Source: Bacillota bacterium (GTDB taxonomy: Bacteria; Bacillota; Clostridia; Peptostreptococcales; Anaerovoracaceae). From it: a stretch of DNA of 64,000 bases. Location: contig JAQXQE010000017.1 of assembly GCA_029101005.1 (NCBI GenBank), forward strand, positions 16,803 to 80,802, written 5' to 3'. The translations under genes were made by a program, and so were the position numbers. Below the pieces are notes generated by a model. That model saw only the letters and a program-made list of their open reading frames with translations, was not told where the DNA came from and did not search any database. Below, piece after piece: positions 7,094-16,955 of this stretch. Numbering within the stretch: the stretch's first letter is position 1; the number at the start of each line of letters is the position of its first letter.

Positions 7094-8638
7094 ATGACAC
7101 CAGCAGTATTAGCGGTTATTACAGGCATTGTTTTCCTTATTGTCGGCGTAGGAGCCGGATATATCTGGCGCAAGAATGTTGGCGAGAAGGCCATCGGAAG
7201 CGCAGAACAGAAGGCCCAGAATCTTATTCTGGATGCACAGAATCAGGCAGAAAGCATTAAGAAAGAAAGAATTCTGGAGGCAAAAGAGGAAATACATCGC
7301 CAGAGACAGGACTTGGAGAATGAGCTTCGTTCAAGAAGAAATGAGATGTCCAAGTCAGAGAGACGTATTCAGCAGAAAGAAGAGAACATGGAGCGCAAGC
7401 TCGATAATATCGAGAAGAGAGAGCAGAATCTCACGAAGAGAGAGCGTTCTATGGACGACAAGCATAAAGAGGTTGATGCAGCTATCGCTAAGCAGATGGC
7501 TGAACTCGAGAGAATCTCTGGATACACAAAGGAAGAGGCTAAGCAGGTTCTTCTCGATGAGGTAGAGAAGGACATCCGCAAGGATGCGTCAGCTCTCATC
7601 ACAAGAATTGAGACTGAGGCTAAGGACGAGGCAGACAAGAAGGCCAAAGAGATTATCACAATGGCTATTCAGAGATATGCCGCTGACCAGGTTACTGAGA
7701 CAACTGTTTCAGTAGTAAGCCTTCCTAATGATGATATGAAGGGTCGTATCATCGGTAGAGAGGGAAGAAACATCAGAGCAATTGAGACTCTCACAGGAGT
7801 TGATCTCATCATTGACGACACTCCAGAGGCTGTTGTTCTCTCAGGTTTCGACCCAGTTAGAAGAGAGATTGCAAGAATCGCACTTGAGAAACTCATCGTT
7901 GACGGACGTATCCATCCAGCAAGAATCGAGGAGATGGTACAGAAGGCGACTAAGGAAGTTAACAATATCATCAAGGAAGAGGGAGAGAAGGCCTGCTTCG
8001 ATACAGGCGTTCACAATCTCCATCCTGAGCTGATTAAGCTTCTCGGAAGACTCAAGTACAGAACTTCATACGGACAGAATGTTCTGCAGCATTCAGTTGA
8101 GGTTGCTACACTTGCTGGACTTATGGCTGAGGAGCTCGGCTTCGATGCTAGACTCGCAAGAAGAGCAGGTCTGCTCCACGATATCGGTAAGTCAATCGAC
8201 CACGAGGTTGAGGGTACACATGTTGAGATCGGTGTAAATATCTGCAAGAAGTACAAGGAGTCATGGAAGGTTATCAATGCAGTTGAGGCTCATCACGGAG
8301 ATGTTGAAGCAACAACTCTTGAGGCTGTGCTCGTAGGTGCTGCAGATGCACTTAGTGCGGCAAGACCTGGTGCAAGAAGAGAGACACTCGAGACTTACAT
8401 TAAGAGACTTGAGAACCTTGAGAGTATCGCAAACACAACTAAGGGCGTTGACAAGTCATATGCTATTCAGGCGGGTCGTGAGATTCGCGTAGCAGTTAAG
8501 CCTAACCAGGTAAGTGATGATGAGATTCCAATGCTCGCTAGAGACATCGCTAAGAAAATCGAGGCAGAGCTTGAATATCCGGGACAGATCAAGGTCAATG
8601 TAGTAAGAGAAACTAGAGCTACAGAGTACGCGAAATAA
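7094..8638 (+). CDS. rny: Ribonuclease Y
   Basis: Membrane-tethered endoribonuclease that starts bulk mRNA decay in Firmicutes. 514 aa in the standard order: N-terminal transmembrane helix (about residues 4-22), a long charged coiled coil (about 30-190, many [11 protein letters not shown]-type heptads), a KH RNA-binding domain (about 205-270, [15 protein letters not shown]) and an HD domain with the metal-binding LLHDIGKS motif (about 358-365). It has its own strong promoter and AAGGAG site. Its stop (TAA at 8636-8638) is followed by a weak hairpin and then a cysteine desulfurase gene. Confidence 0.98.
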   Translation: MTPAVLAVITGIVFLIVGVGAGYIWRKNVGEKAIGSAEQKAQNLILDAQNQAESIKKERILEAKEEIHRQRQDLENELRSRRNEMSKSERRIQQKEENMERKLDNIEKREQNLTKRERSMDDKHKEVDAAIAKQMAELERISGYTKEEAKQVLLDEVEKDIRKDASALITRIETEAKDEADKKAKEIITMAIQRYAADQVTETTVSVVSLPNDDMKGRIIGREGRNIRAIETLTGVDLIIDDTPEAVVLSGFDPVRREIARIALEKLIVDGRIHPARIEEMVQKATKEVNNIIKEEGEKACFDTGVHNLHPELIKLLGRLKYRTSYGQNVLQHSVEVATLAGLMAEELGFDARLARRAGLLHDIGKSIDHEVEGTHVEIGVNICKKYKESWKVINAVEAHHGDVEATTLEAVLVGAADALSAARPGARRETLETYIKRLENLESIANTTKGVDKSYAIQAGREIRVAVKPNQVSDDEIPMLARDIAKKIEAELEYPGQIKVNVVRETRATEYAK

Positions 8639-8644
8639 TGATTG

Positions 8645-8673
8645 GGCTCCCCTCACAATGGGGAGCCATTTCT
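8645..8673 (+). terminator. Weak terminator or attenuator hairpin between rny and the desulfurase gene
   Basis: GGCTCCCC / TCACAAT / GGGGAGCC forms a perfect 8-bp stem followed by ATTTCT, a poor T-run. It probably gives partial termination. Its presence also argues that the upstream ATG used in the ORF track (8638) is not the start of the next gene. Confidence 0.6.
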
Positions 8674-8688
8674 ATAGGGGCACTAAAG

Positions 8689-9876
8689 ATGATGGTTTAT
8701 TTAGATAACAGCGCAACGACAAGACAGTATGATGAAGTAACTGAGCTTATGTATAAGATTGCGAAGGAGGACTTCGGTAATCCTTCCTCCCTTCATTCGC
8801 TCGGTTTCGAGGCTGGCAATTACCTCTTCGAGGCAAGACAGACAATGGAAGATTGCTTCTACGGCAATGGAAGTGTAATCTTTACATCAAGCGGTACTGA
8901 GGCTGACAATATGGCACTCGTATCAACTTGTCGCAAGATGAGAAGAAGAGGCAACAAGATTATCACAACCAAGGTTGAGCATCCTGCAATTCTCGAAACT
9001 TGTAAGAGACTTCAGGAGGACGGTTTCAATGTTGAGTATCTTGACGTTGATGTAGACGGCTACCTCGAGCCACAGCTTCTCAAGGCTGCACTCGACAAGG
9101 ACACAATCCTTGTCTCAATCATGACTGTTAACAATGAGGTCGGAACAATTGAGCCTGTACTTCCAGCATACAGAACTGTTCAGGAGTTCAATAAGGCTAA
9201 TGGAACTAATATAATTTTCCACACAGATGCTGTTCAAGCTTTTGGCAAGATCGCCATGGACGATGCACCTTTCGACCTTATTTCTGCAAGTGCGCACAAG
9301 ATTCATGGTCCAAAGGGTATGGGTGTTCTCTATATGCGCAAGGATTTGAAGCTGCCTGCATTTATCACTGGTGGTGGTCAGGAGAGCGGATACCGTTCAA
9401 GCACAGAGAATGTGCCTGGAATTGCAGGATTCGGACTGGCTGCAAAGATGGCAACTGCAGATCTCTACAACAAGATGAATCGCATCGGAGAAGTGAATGA
9501 ATACCTGCTCAGAGGACTTACTTCCGAGATCAGCGACGTACTGGTGAACGGACCCGAGGAACTCGGATACACCTTATACGACCACGGCAAGAGATGCCCA
9601 TCTGTACTTAATCTCTCGTTCATGGGAACCAGAGGTGAGGTACTGCTCCACACACTTGAGCAGGACAAGATCTTAGTGAGCACAGGTTCGGCATGTGCTT
9701 CACATAAGACTGGTGATAGCCACGTACTGCAGGCTATGTCGATGAGTCACAAGGAGATTGAAGGTGCAATCAGATTCAGCCTGTCAGAGTTCAATACCAT
9801 CGAGGAGATGGACTACGTAATTGATAGAGTCAAGAAGGCTGTAGAGCGATTCAGAAAGCTCGGCAGTTTTAGATAA
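8689..9876 (+). CDS. Cysteine desulfurase (NifS/IscS family)
   Basis: PLP enzyme that removes sulfur from cysteine and carries it as a persulfide. The 395-residue protein shows YLDNSATT at the start, the PLP-lysine segment SASAHKIHGPKGMG (about residues 206-219) and the mobile-loop catalytic Cys in STGSACASHKTGDS. I start it at the ATG at 8689 rather than 8638 because the extra codons would be the stem-loop, and AGGGG lies 8 bases before 8689. The adjacent thiI indicates that it supplies sulfur for tRNA 4-thiouridine and possibly thiamine, like NifZ-ThiI of Bacillus. Confidence 0.93.
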   Translation: MMVYLDNSATTRQYDEVTELMYKIAKEDFGNPSSLHSLGFEAGNYLFEARQTMEDCFYGNGSVIFTSSGTEADNMALVSTCRKMRRRGNKIITTKVEHPAILETCKRLQEDGFNVEYLDVDVDGYLEPQLLKAALDKDTILVSIMTVNNEVGTIEPVLPAYRTVQEFNKANGTNIIFHTDAVQAFGKIAMDDAPFDLISASAHKIHGPKGMGVLYMRKDLKLPAFITGGGQESGYRSSTENVPGIAGFGLAAKMATADLYNKMNRIGEVNEYLLRGLTSEISDVLVNGPEELGYTLYDHGKRCPSVLNLSFMGTRGEVLLHTLEQDKILVSTGSACASHKTGDSHVLQAMSMSHKEIEGAIRFSLSEFNTIEEMDYVIDRVKKAVERFRKLGSFR

Positions 9877-9893
9877 GAAAGGATAGAGACGGT

Positions 9894-11075
9894 ATGAAGA
9901 AGAATCTCTATATTGTAAGATGCGGAGAGGTTGCTCTTAAGGGTATGAACAGACCTTATTTCGAGCGAATCCTGCTGGAGAGAGTTAAGAATGCTATCAG
10001 CTGCTATGAGAATGCTGAGGCCTGCTGGAAGAACGGACTTATGCTCGTAAGAGTAGAGGACAGCATTCCAATGAAGGAGGTTGTTAAGAGATGCTCTAAG
10101 GTATTTGGAGTAGCGTCTGTCAGCCCTGCAGTTGAGGCGCCTAAGGATATTGATGCCATCGGTAAGGTTGCATCAGACTTCATGATGAAGCTCATCGAGG
10201 AGGAAGGCATCAAGACTTTCAAGGTTAAGGGTAAGAGAGCGGACAAGAACTTCCCAATCCAGTCACCTGAAATCGGTAAGATTGTCGGAGCTATCATCCT
10301 CAAGACATGCAAGGTTCTGAGCGTAGATGTTCACAATCCTGACTGTGAGCTCTTTGTAGACGTAAGACACGAGGGAACATATATCTTCAGAGATAAGATT
10401 AAGGGCTTCGGCGGACTTCCACTCGGAACTAACGGACGAGGAATGATTCTCATGTCAGGTGGAATCGACAGTCCGGTTGCTGCATTTATGATGGCTAAGA
10501 GAGGAATGACAATTGAAGCTGTTCATTTCCACTCATATCCATACACAAGCCCAAGAGCACAGAAGAAGGTTGAGGACCTTTGTGCTGTACTTGCTGGCTA
10601 TATGGGAACAATCAAGATGCACTGCATTAATCTTCTTCCAATTCAGGAGCAGATTGTACAGAACTGTCCTGAGGACGAGACAACACTGCTCGTAAGAAGA
10701 TTCATGATGAGAATTGCAGAGCAGATTGCTATTAAGAACAACAATATGATGCTCATCACAGGTGAGGACCTCGGTCAGGTAGCAAGCCAGACTGCTGAAG
10801 CACTGGTAGTAACTGATGCCGTTGTAAAGATGCCTGTTATGAGACCTCTCATCGCAATGGACAAGGTTGATATTATGGAGAAGGCTCAGGAGATAGGTAC
10901 GTATGAAATCTCAATTCAGCCTTATGAGGATTGCTGCACAGTATTCCTTCCTAAGCATCCATGCACCAAGCCTAAGCTTGAGAATATCGAGCGTTCAGAG
11001 TCAGCTCTTGATGTTCAGACTCTTGTTGATGCAGCTGTTGCATCAGAGGAGATTGTTGTAATCAAACCAAGATAA
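9894..11075 (+). CDS. thiI: tRNA 4-thiouridine synthase ThiI
   Basis: Adenylates U8 of tRNA and transfers sulfur to make 4-thiouridine. The 393-residue protein has an N-terminal ferredoxin-like/THUMP region (about residues 1-165, with EVALKGMNRPYFE) and a PP-loop pyrophosphatase domain with MSGGIDSPVAAFMM (about 186-199). There is no C-terminal rhodanese domain, as in Bacillus and clostridial ThiI, which take persulfide sulfur directly from a dedicated desulfurase. That partner is the gene 17 bases upstream. Confidence 0.95.
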   Translation: MKKNLYIVRCGEVALKGMNRPYFERILLERVKNAISCYENAEACWKNGLMLVRVEDSIPMKEVVKRCSKVFGVASVSPAVEAPKDIDAIGKVASDFMMKLIEEEGIKTFKVKGKRADKNFPIQSPEIGKIVGAIILKTCKVLSVDVHNPDCELFVDVRHEGTYIFRDKIKGFGGLPLGTNGRGMILMSGGIDSPVAAFMMAKRGMTIEAVHFHSYPYTSPRAQKKVEDLCAVLAGYMGTIKMHCINLLPIQEQIVQNCPEDETTLLVRRFMMRIAEQIAIKNNNMMLITGEDLGQVASQTAEALVVTDAVVKMPVMRPLIAMDKVDIMEKAQEIGTYEISIQPYEDCCTVFLPKHPCTKPKLENIERSESALDVQTLVDAAVASEEIVVIKPR

Positions 11076-11098
11076 TAATATAAATTATCTCCGAAAGA

Positions 11099-11107
11099 TG
11101 ATATAAT
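11099..11107 (+). promoter_or_regulatory. Extended -10 promoter element before thrS
   Basis: TGATATAAT is an extended -10 (TG-N-TATAAT) about 40 bases before the thrS ATG; no good -35 is visible. The gap between thiI and thrS is only 71 bases, so there is no room for a T-box riboswitch. Confidence 0.5.
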
Positions 11108-11146
11108 TATTCGACTATAGATTTTACACAAGAAGGAGTACGCGAA

Positions 11147-12892
11147 ATGGCAAAAGCAAAGATCGATTTCAATGACCAGGCTGTTAGAGATATGTTCAGA
11201 CATACAAGCTCACACATTCTGGCTCAGGCAATTAAGAGAATCTGGCCAGAGGCAAAGCTTGCTATCGGCCCATCAATCGAGAATGGCTTCTATTACGATA
11301 TAGATCTGGATTATAAGTTAACTGATCAGGATCTTCTCAAGATTATGAAGGAGATGAAGAAGATCACACAGGCTAACTATCCACTTGAGAGATTCGAGCT
11401 TCCTAGAGAAGAGGCTATCAAGCTGATGGAGGAGAAGGGCGAGGACTACAAGGTAGAGCTCATCAACGACCTTCCTGAGGATGCAGTAATCTCATTCTAC
11501 AAGCAGGGTGATTTCACAGACCTCTGTGCTGGTCCACACGTTGAGTCAACAGGCGTTATCAAGGCATTCAAGCTGACAAGCGTTGCTGGTGCATATTGGA
11601 GAGGTAACTCAGACAATAAGATGCTCCAGAGAGTATACGGAACATCATTCCCAAGTCAGGCAGAGCTTGACGAGTACCTCGCTAAGATTGAAGAGGCTAA
11701 GAAGAGAGACCACAGAAAGATCGGTAAGGAGATGGATCTCTTCATGATCGCTGATGAGGGTCCAGGATTCCCATTCTTCCTTCCTAAGGGAATGGTTATC
11801 AGAAATGAGCTCGAGAGCTTCTGGAAGCAGGAGCACTATAAGAGAGGTTATGAGGAGATTAGAACTCCACTCATCCTCAACGAGCAGCTCTGGAGAACTT
11901 CAGGACATTGGGATCACTATAAGGAGAATATGTACTTCACACAGATTGACGAGGCAGATTACGCTATCAAGCCTATGAACTGCCCAGGTTCAATACTTGC
12001 ATTCAAGAGAAAGATGTGGTCATACAGAGAGCTTCCTGTAAGATATGCAGAGCTCGGACAGTGCCACAGACATGAGCTCTCAGGAGCACTTCACGGACTG
12101 ATGAGAGTAAGAACATTCGTACAGGATGATGCTCATATCTTCATGCTCCTCGAGCAGACAAGAGAAGAGGTTACTAACGTAATCAAGCTCTACGATGATC
12201 TTTACAAGCTCTTCGGACTCCCATACCACATCGAGCTCTCAACAAGACCTGAGAATTCAATGGGAACAGAGGAGGAGTGGAATACAGCTGAGTCAGCACT
12301 GAAGGATGCTATCGAGTCTGTAGGCGTTCCTTACGTAATCAACGAGGGAGACGGTGCATTCTACGGCCCTAAGCTCGACTTCCATCTTGAGGATACACTC
12401 GGAAGAACATGGCAGTGCGGTACAATCCAGCTCGACCTTCAGATGCCACAGAACTTCGATGTAACATACATCGGACCAGACGGCAATAAGCACAGACCTC
12501 TGATGATTCACAGAGCTGCATTTGGTTCTGTTGAGAGATTCATCGGAATCCTCATCGAGCACTTCGCGGGTAAGTTCCCACTCTGGCTCGCACCTGTACA
12601 GGTTAAGCTCTGCACAGTTACAGATGCTAATGCTGAATTCGCTGTAGCAGTTGCTGACAAAATGAGAGAGGCTGGAATCAGAGTTGAGCTCGACCTCAGA
12701 AATGAGAAGATCGGCTATAAGATCAGAGAGGCTAGAAACGCAAGAGATTCATACATCTGCGTAATCGGTGAGCGTGAGGCTGAGGAGAATTCACTTTCAG
12801 TAAGATCAATCAAGACAGGTGATCTTGGTACAATTGCTGTAGATGAGTTCATCGAGAAGCTCAAGGAAGAAATCACAACAAAGGCAATGTAA
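11147..12892 (+). CDS. thrS: Threonyl-tRNA synthetase lacking the TGS domain
   Basis: Class II synthetase charging tRNA-Thr. At 581 aa it is about 60 residues shorter than the usual enzyme. The N-terminal TGS domain is absent and the protein opens almost directly in the editing domain (HTSSH at about residues 19-23, and DLCAGPH), whose catalytic His and Cys residues are present. The catalytic core follows with MNCPGS and DDAHIF (zinc Cys and His), [10 protein letters not shown] (motif 2) and [11 protein letters not shown] (motif 3), then the anticodon-binding domain (about 480-581). GAAGGAG precedes the ATG. The start is not misplaced: no in-frame TGS sequence lies upstream. Confidence 0.96.
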   Translation: MAKAKIDFNDQAVRDMFRHTSSHILAQAIKRIWPEAKLAIGPSIENGFYYDIDLDYKLTDQDLLKIMKEMKKITQANYPLERFELPREEAIKLMEEKGEDYKVELINDLPEDAVISFYKQGDFTDLCAGPHVESTGVIKAFKLTSVAGAYWRGNSDNKMLQRVYGTSFPSQAELDEYLAKIEEAKKRDHRKIGKEMDLFMIADEGPGFPFFLPKGMVIRNELESFWKQEHYKRGYEEIRTPLILNEQLWRTSGHWDHYKENMYFTQIDEADYAIKPMNCPGSILAFKRKMWSYRELPVRYAELGQCHRHELSGALHGLMRVRTFVQDDAHIFMLLEQTREEVTNVIKLYDDLYKLFGLPYHIELSTRPENSMGTEEEWNTAESALKDAIESVGVPYVINEGDGAFYGPKLDFHLEDTLGRTWQCGTIQLDLQMPQNFDVTYIGPDGNKHRPLMIHRAAFGSVERFIGILIEHFAGKFPLWLAPVQVKLCTVTDANAEFAVAVADKMREAGIRVELDLRNEKIGYKIREARNARDSYICVIGEREAEENSLSVRSIKTGDLGTIAVDEFIEKLKEEITTKAM

Positions 12893-12906
12893 CAACGGGG
12901 AGTATT

Positions 12907-13611
12907 ATGGCTATCAAATACAATAGAGTACTGATTAAGCTTAGCGGAGAAGCTCTTGCAGGTGAGCAGGGCTTCGGCGTTAACCCAGAGATGACACTTC
13001 AGACTGCTGCACAGATCAAGGAGATCCGTGATATGGGCGTGCAGGTTGGTATCGTAGTTGGTGGAGGCAATTTCTTCAGAGGAAGAACTGGCAAGAGCAT
13101 CGACAGACCAACAGCTGACTATATGGGAATGCTCGCAACAGTTATGAATGCACTTGCACTTCAGGATTCACTTCTGTCAATTGGTTGTGAGGCGAAGGTT
13201 ATGACTGCTATCGAGATTAGAGATATGGCTGAGGGATACTCAAGAAGAAAGGCTCTTGATTATCTTGATGAGGGTAAGGTAGTAATCTTCGGTGGCGGAA
13301 CGGGAAGCCCATTCTTCACAACTGATACAACTGCAGCTCTCAGAGCAGCAGAAATTGGCGCAGAGGTTCTCCTCCTCGCCAAGAACATCGATGCAGTATA
13401 TTCTGCAGATCCTAAGATTGATCCTAATGCTGAGAGATTTGAGGAACTCTCATACATGGATATAATTGAGAAAGACCTTAAGGTAATGGATTTAACGGCA
13501 GCTACTCTCTGTAAGGATACATCGACTAAGATATATGTATTCGCTCTTGCAGAAGAGGGCAATCTCATGAGAGTGGTTAACGGCGAGAACGTCGGAACCC
13601 TGATTCAGTAA
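12907..13611 (+). CDS. pyrH: UMP kinase
   Basis: Amino-acid-kinase-fold enzyme phosphorylating UMP to UDP in pyrimidine synthesis. 234 aa, with [15 protein letters not shown] at the start, [12 protein letters not shown] (phosphate loop), [17 protein letters not shown] and [19 protein letters not shown]. It is typically GTP-activated and UTP-inhibited. It is followed 17 bases later by frr, the usual pair; the rpsB-tsf genes that often precede it are replaced here by thrS. GGGGAG lies 6 bases before the start. Confidence 0.97.
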   Translation: MAIKYNRVLIKLSGEALAGEQGFGVNPEMTLQTAAQIKEIRDMGVQVGIVVGGGNFFRGRTGKSIDRPTADYMGMLATVMNALALQDSLLSIGCEAKVMTAIEIRDMAEGYSRRKALDYLDEGKVVIFGGGTGSPFFTTDTTAALRAAEIGAEVLLLAKNIDAVYSADPKIDPNAERFEELSYMDIIEKDLKVMDLTAATLCKDTSTKIYVFALAEEGNLMRVVNGENVGTLIQ

Positions 13612-13628
13612 TTAAACGGAGGATAGAT

Positions 13629-14183
13629 ATGTCTCACCACAAGAAGACTTTTGAAGAGAGAATTGAGAAGACTTATGAAGTTCTCGGCGAGAATCTCAAT
13701 ACAGTAAGAGCAGGAAGAGCAAACGCTGCACTTCTTGACAAGGTAATGGTTTCATACTATGGAGTACCTACACCACTTAAGGCTCTGGCTAATATTTCAG
13801 TTCCAGATCCAAGAACAATTATGATTACACCATTTGATGTTAAGTCAGTATCAGATATCGAGAAAGGTATCAACGAGGCTAACATCGGAATCAACCCAAC
13901 AAATGATGGTAAGGTAATCAGACTCGTAGTACCACAGCTCACAGAGGAGAGACGTAAGGAGCTCCAGAAGGTTGTTAAGAAGTATGGCGAGGATGCTAAG
14001 GTTGCTATCAGAAATCTCAGAAGAGAGCATAACGATGTTCTCAAGAAGATGGAGAAGGAAGGCGAGCTTACAGAGGACGATTGCAAGAAGGAGCTTGATG
14101 CTACTCAGAAGACAATCGATAAGGCTGTTAAGCACATCGATGAGATTATCGAGAAGAAGACAAAGGAAATTATGGAAGTATAA
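13629..14183 (+). CDS. frr: Ribosome recycling factor
   Basis: Splits post-termination ribosomes together with EF-G. 184 aa, the normal length, with NTVRAGRANAALLDKV, ISVPDPRTIMITPFD, TEERRKEL and VAIRNLRREHND, all standard for RRF. It follows pyrH in one transcription unit (ACGGAGGAT site before the ATG). A hairpin follows directly. Confidence 0.98.
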   Translation: MSHHKKTFEERIEKTYEVLGENLNTVRAGRANAALLDKVMVSYYGVPTPLKALANISVPDPRTIMITPFDVKSVSDIEKGINEANIGINPTNDGKVIRLVVPQLTEERRKELQKVVKKYGEDAKVAIRNLRREHNDVLKKMEKEGELTEDDCKKELDATQKTIDKAVKHIDEIIEKKTKEIMEV

Positions 14184-14186
14184 GTC

Positions 14187-14213
14187 AAACAACGTGGCCT
14201 CTGGCCACGTGTT
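14187..14213 (+). terminator. Hairpin after frr, partial terminator
   Basis: ACGTGGCC / TCT / GGCCACGT is a perfect 8-bp stem, flanked by AAAC and GTTT that can extend it. The following T-run is short, so read-through into uppS is likely. Confidence 0.6.
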
Positions 14214-14234
14214 TGCTATTTAAGGGAAAGTGCT

Positions 14235-14978
14235 ATGATAGACAAGAATAAACTACCTGTTCATGTTGGAATCATCATGGACGGCAACGGAAGATGGGCT
14301 AAGCAGAGAATGCTTCCTCGCGTTATGGGACATAATGCAGGTATGGAGGCAATGAAGAAGATTGTTATTGCCGCTTCTAATATGGGAATTAAGCATTTGA
14401 CTGTATACGCCTTCTCAACAGAGAACTGGAAGAGAAGCGTTGAGGAGGTCAATGGAATCTTCAAGCTAATCGTTAAGTATGTTAATTCTGAACTGCAGGA
14501 ACTCATCGACAATAATGTTCACATCAATATTCTCGGTGAGTATGATATGCTCCCTCAGGATTCGGTTGAAGCGATTGATAAGCTCCTATCTTCGACAGCT
14601 GGCGATGATGGTCTTACGTTCAATATTGCTCTTAACTACGGTGGAAGAGATGAGATCGTAAAGGCTGTAAGGGCACTCTACGAAGAGAAGAAGAATCAGG
14701 AAGAGCAGGGAGTATTCATAGAGATCACAGAGGATGATATCAGCAGATACCTCTACACAGGTTCTGCTAATCATGATATTCCAGATCCTGACCTCATCAT
14801 CAGAACAAGTGGTGAGGAGAGAATGTCCAACTTCCTTGTGTGGCAGGCTGCATACAGTGAGCTGATGTTCACTGATACACTATGGCCTGACTTCACAGCT
14901 GAGGAGTTTGAGCAGATGGTGGAGAAGTTCACTCATCGTAACAGACGCTTCGGAGGAAGAAAGGAAGAAGACAAATAA
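14235..14978 (+). CDS. uppS: Undecaprenyl diphosphate synthase
   Basis: cis-Prenyltransferase that extends farnesyl diphosphate to the C55 lipid carrier for cell-wall precursors. 247 aa with GIIMDGNGRWAKQRMLPRVMGH (catalytic Asp in the first motif), YAFSTENWKR, and the C-terminal DPDLIIRTSGEERMSNFLVWQ segment with the conserved RTSGE-RxSNF. First gene of the uppS-cdsA-dxr-rseP-ispG-polC cluster. Confidence 0.97.
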   Translation: MIDKNKLPVHVGIIMDGNGRWAKQRMLPRVMGHNAGMEAMKKIVIAASNMGIKHLTVYAFSTENWKRSVEEVNGIFKLIVKYVNSELQELIDNNVHINILGEYDMLPQDSVEAIDKLLSSTAGDDGLTFNIALNYGGRDEIVKAVRALYEEKKNQEEQGVFIEITEDDISRYLYTGSANHDIPDPDLIIRTSGEERMSNFLVWQAAYSELMFTDTLWPDFTAEEFEQMVEKFTHRNRRFGGRKEEDK

Positions 14979-15009
14979 GATATATCCGTAGACTAAAGGT
15001 GGGTTTATT

Positions 15010-15813
15010 ATGAAGACAAGAGTTATTGCGGGCCTCTGTATGGCTCCATTACTGGTTATTATCTATTTCGGAGGAACTGCGCTTGCGATTGCTGCTGCAC
15101 TTATCGCACTCATGGGCGTAACTGAGTTCTATAAGGGTTGGGAAGCACTTGGTGTTAAGCCTTGCAAGAATCTTGCATACGTGATGATTGCTGTCCTCTA
15201 TGCAGGTCACTTCATTCTTGGCGCAGACCAGGTATTCATTATGGCATGGCTCTTCGTATCAATTACAGCTGCTATGATCTACGGCTGGGATCTTGAGAAG
15301 AGAGGTCCATACGATGCTATGGCTACAGTTCTTGGACTTGTGTATGTAGTATTCTTCTCATACCATATCGTTCTGATTGACTGCACTCTCTGGGGACAGC
15401 TCGTATGGCTAGTAGTAATTGCGGCTTTCGGATCAGATATTATGGCATACTTCTCAGGCTACCTCTTTGGTAAGCACAAGCTTGCACCGGTACTGAGCCC
15501 TAAGAAGACTATTGAGGGTGCTATTGGAGGTTTTATTGGAGCAGGCTTCTTCTGCGGACTCTTTGCATATATTTTCTTCGATCACGGAATGCTCGTTCAC
15601 TATATCATCGTAGGACTGATTGGAGGAGCGTTCTCTCAGGCAGGAGACCTCACAGCATCTGCATTCAAGCGTAAGATGGGCATCAAGGATTACGGTAATC
15701 TCATCCCTGGACATGGTGGAATCATGGACAGATTTGACAGCATTCTCTTTGTTGCACCACTCGTGTATTACTACATCGCCTTTGTACTTAAGGTAGCGAC
15801 AATATCATGGTAA
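15010..15813 (+). CDS. cdsA: Phosphatidate cytidylyltransferase (CDP-diglyceride synthase)
   Basis: Integral membrane enzyme making CDP-diacylglycerol from phosphatidic acid and CTP. 267 aa, with about seven or eight hydrophobic helices and the family signature near the C terminus: LSPKKTIEGAIGG and SAFKRKMGIKDYGNLIPGHG followed by GIMDRFDS. Its product feeds the cardiolipin synthase encoded at 59515. The end overlaps dxr by 7 bases, indicating translational coupling. Confidence 0.96.
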   Translation: MKTRVIAGLCMAPLLVIIYFGGTALAIAAALIALMGVTEFYKGWEALGVKPCKNLAYVMIAVLYAGHFILGADQVFIMAWLFVSITAAMIYGWDLEKRGPYDAMATVLGLVYVVFFSYHIVLIDCTLWGQLVWLVVIAAFGSDIMAYFSGYLFGKHKLAPVLSPKKTIEGAIGGFIGAGFFCGLFAYIFFDHGMLVHYIIVGLIGGAFSQAGDLTASAFKRKMGIKDYGNLIPGHGGIMDRFDSILFVAPLVYYYIAFVLKVATISW

Positions 15814-16955
15814 AAAGAATTATTATTATGGGCAGCACCGGTTCTATCGGTTGCCAGGCCCTCGATATTATCAGAGACAATCCTGACAAGTTCAAGGCTG
15901 TTGCTCTCACATGTAACAGCAGAGTTGATGACATTGTCGGACAGATCAGAGAATTTGCTCCTGAGGCTGTATGTGTCGGACGAGAGGAAGACGCGCGCAG
16001 ACTCCAGCAGCTTTTCCCTGAGGTGACGATATACTTTGGTTCAGAGGGACTTGTCGAGCTTGCCAAGCTTGATGCGGATATGGTTCTCAATTCTCTCATG
16101 GGTATCAGCGGACTTGAGCCAACATATGCTGCGATTAAGACTGGCAAGGACATTGCACTTGCGAATAAGGAGACACTCGTTACGGGTGGAGCACTGATTA
16201 CTGAGCTCTGTAAGGAGAAGGGCGTTAAGCTTCTTCCTGTAGACAGCGAGCACAGTGCCATCTTCCAGTGTCTGCAGGGCAATATGAATCAGAAGATCAA
16301 GAGAATTCTGCTGACATGCTCGGGTGGTCCGTTCAGACACGCGAGCCTTGAGGATCTTGAGAGTGTTACTGTCGAGCAGGCTCTCAATCATCCAAAGTGG
16401 AATATGGGAAGCAAGATTACAATCGACTCTGCGACAATGATGAACAAGGGTCTTGAGGTTATCGAGGCAAAGTGGCTCTTTGATGTTGAGCCTGAGCAGA
16501 TTCACGTTCATATTCATCCGCAGAGCATTGTGCATTCAATGGTAGAGTTTGAGGATACATCGGTAATTGCACAGCTTGGACTTCCAGATATGAGAATTCC
16601 AATCAGCTATGCTTTCAATTATCCTGACAGACTGCCATATAAAGGCGATAGTCTTGACTTCTTCACAACTGGCGCTGATCTTCACTTCGAGAAGCCTCGT
16701 ACAGAGGTTTTCCGTAGCATCGACCTCGCATATGAGGCCCTGCGTGAAGGCGGAAGTGTCCCGGTTGTACTGAACGGAGCTAACGAGGAACTCGTTGCGC
16801 TTTTCCTTGCGGGTAAGATTAAGTTCCTCGATATTCAGAGAACGGTAGAGAAGGTGATGGATGTGCACACACCTTCTGTTCCTAAGACGGTAGAAGAGAT
16901 TATTGCCATTGACGCTTATTCAAGGGCCAAGGCAAGAGAAATTGTAGGTAGATAG
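15807..16955 (+). CDS. dxr: 1-deoxy-D-xylulose 5-phosphate reductoisomerase
   Basis: Second enzyme of the MEP isoprenoid pathway, converting DXP to MEP with NADPH. 382 aa: Rossmann NADPH site GSTGSIGCQALDII (about residues 8-21), ALANKETLVTGG, the active-site LLPVDSEHSAIFQCL (metal-binding Asp/Glu) and the TCSGGPFRHAS loop. Along with ispG two genes downstream it shows that isoprenoids are made by the MEP route. These feed the UppS reaction encoded just upstream. Confidence 0.97.
   Translation: MVKRIIIMGSTGSIGCQALDIIRDNPDKFKAVALTCNSRVDDIVGQIREFAPEAVCVGREEDARRLQQLFPEVTIYFGSEGLVELAKLDADMVLNSLMGISGLEPTYAAIKTGKDIALANKETLVTGGALITELCKEKGVKLLPVDSEHSAIFQCLQGNMNQKIKRILLTCSGGPFRHASLEDLESVTVEQALNHPKWNMGSKITIDSATMMNKGLEVIEAKWLFDVEPEQIHVHIHPQSIVHSMVEFEDTSVIAQLGLPDMRIPISYAFNYPDRLPYKGDSLDFFTTGADLHFEKPRTEVFRSIDLAYEALREGGSVPVVLNGANEELVALFLAGKIKFLDIQRTVEKVMDVHTPSVPKTVEEIIAIDAYSRAKAREIVGR

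Noticed and set aside
8638-8688. N-terminal 17-residue extension of the cysteine desulfurase
   Set aside because: These codons are the rny-proximal stem-loop; the ATG at 8689 has a ribosome-binding site and begins the conserved YLDNSATT.
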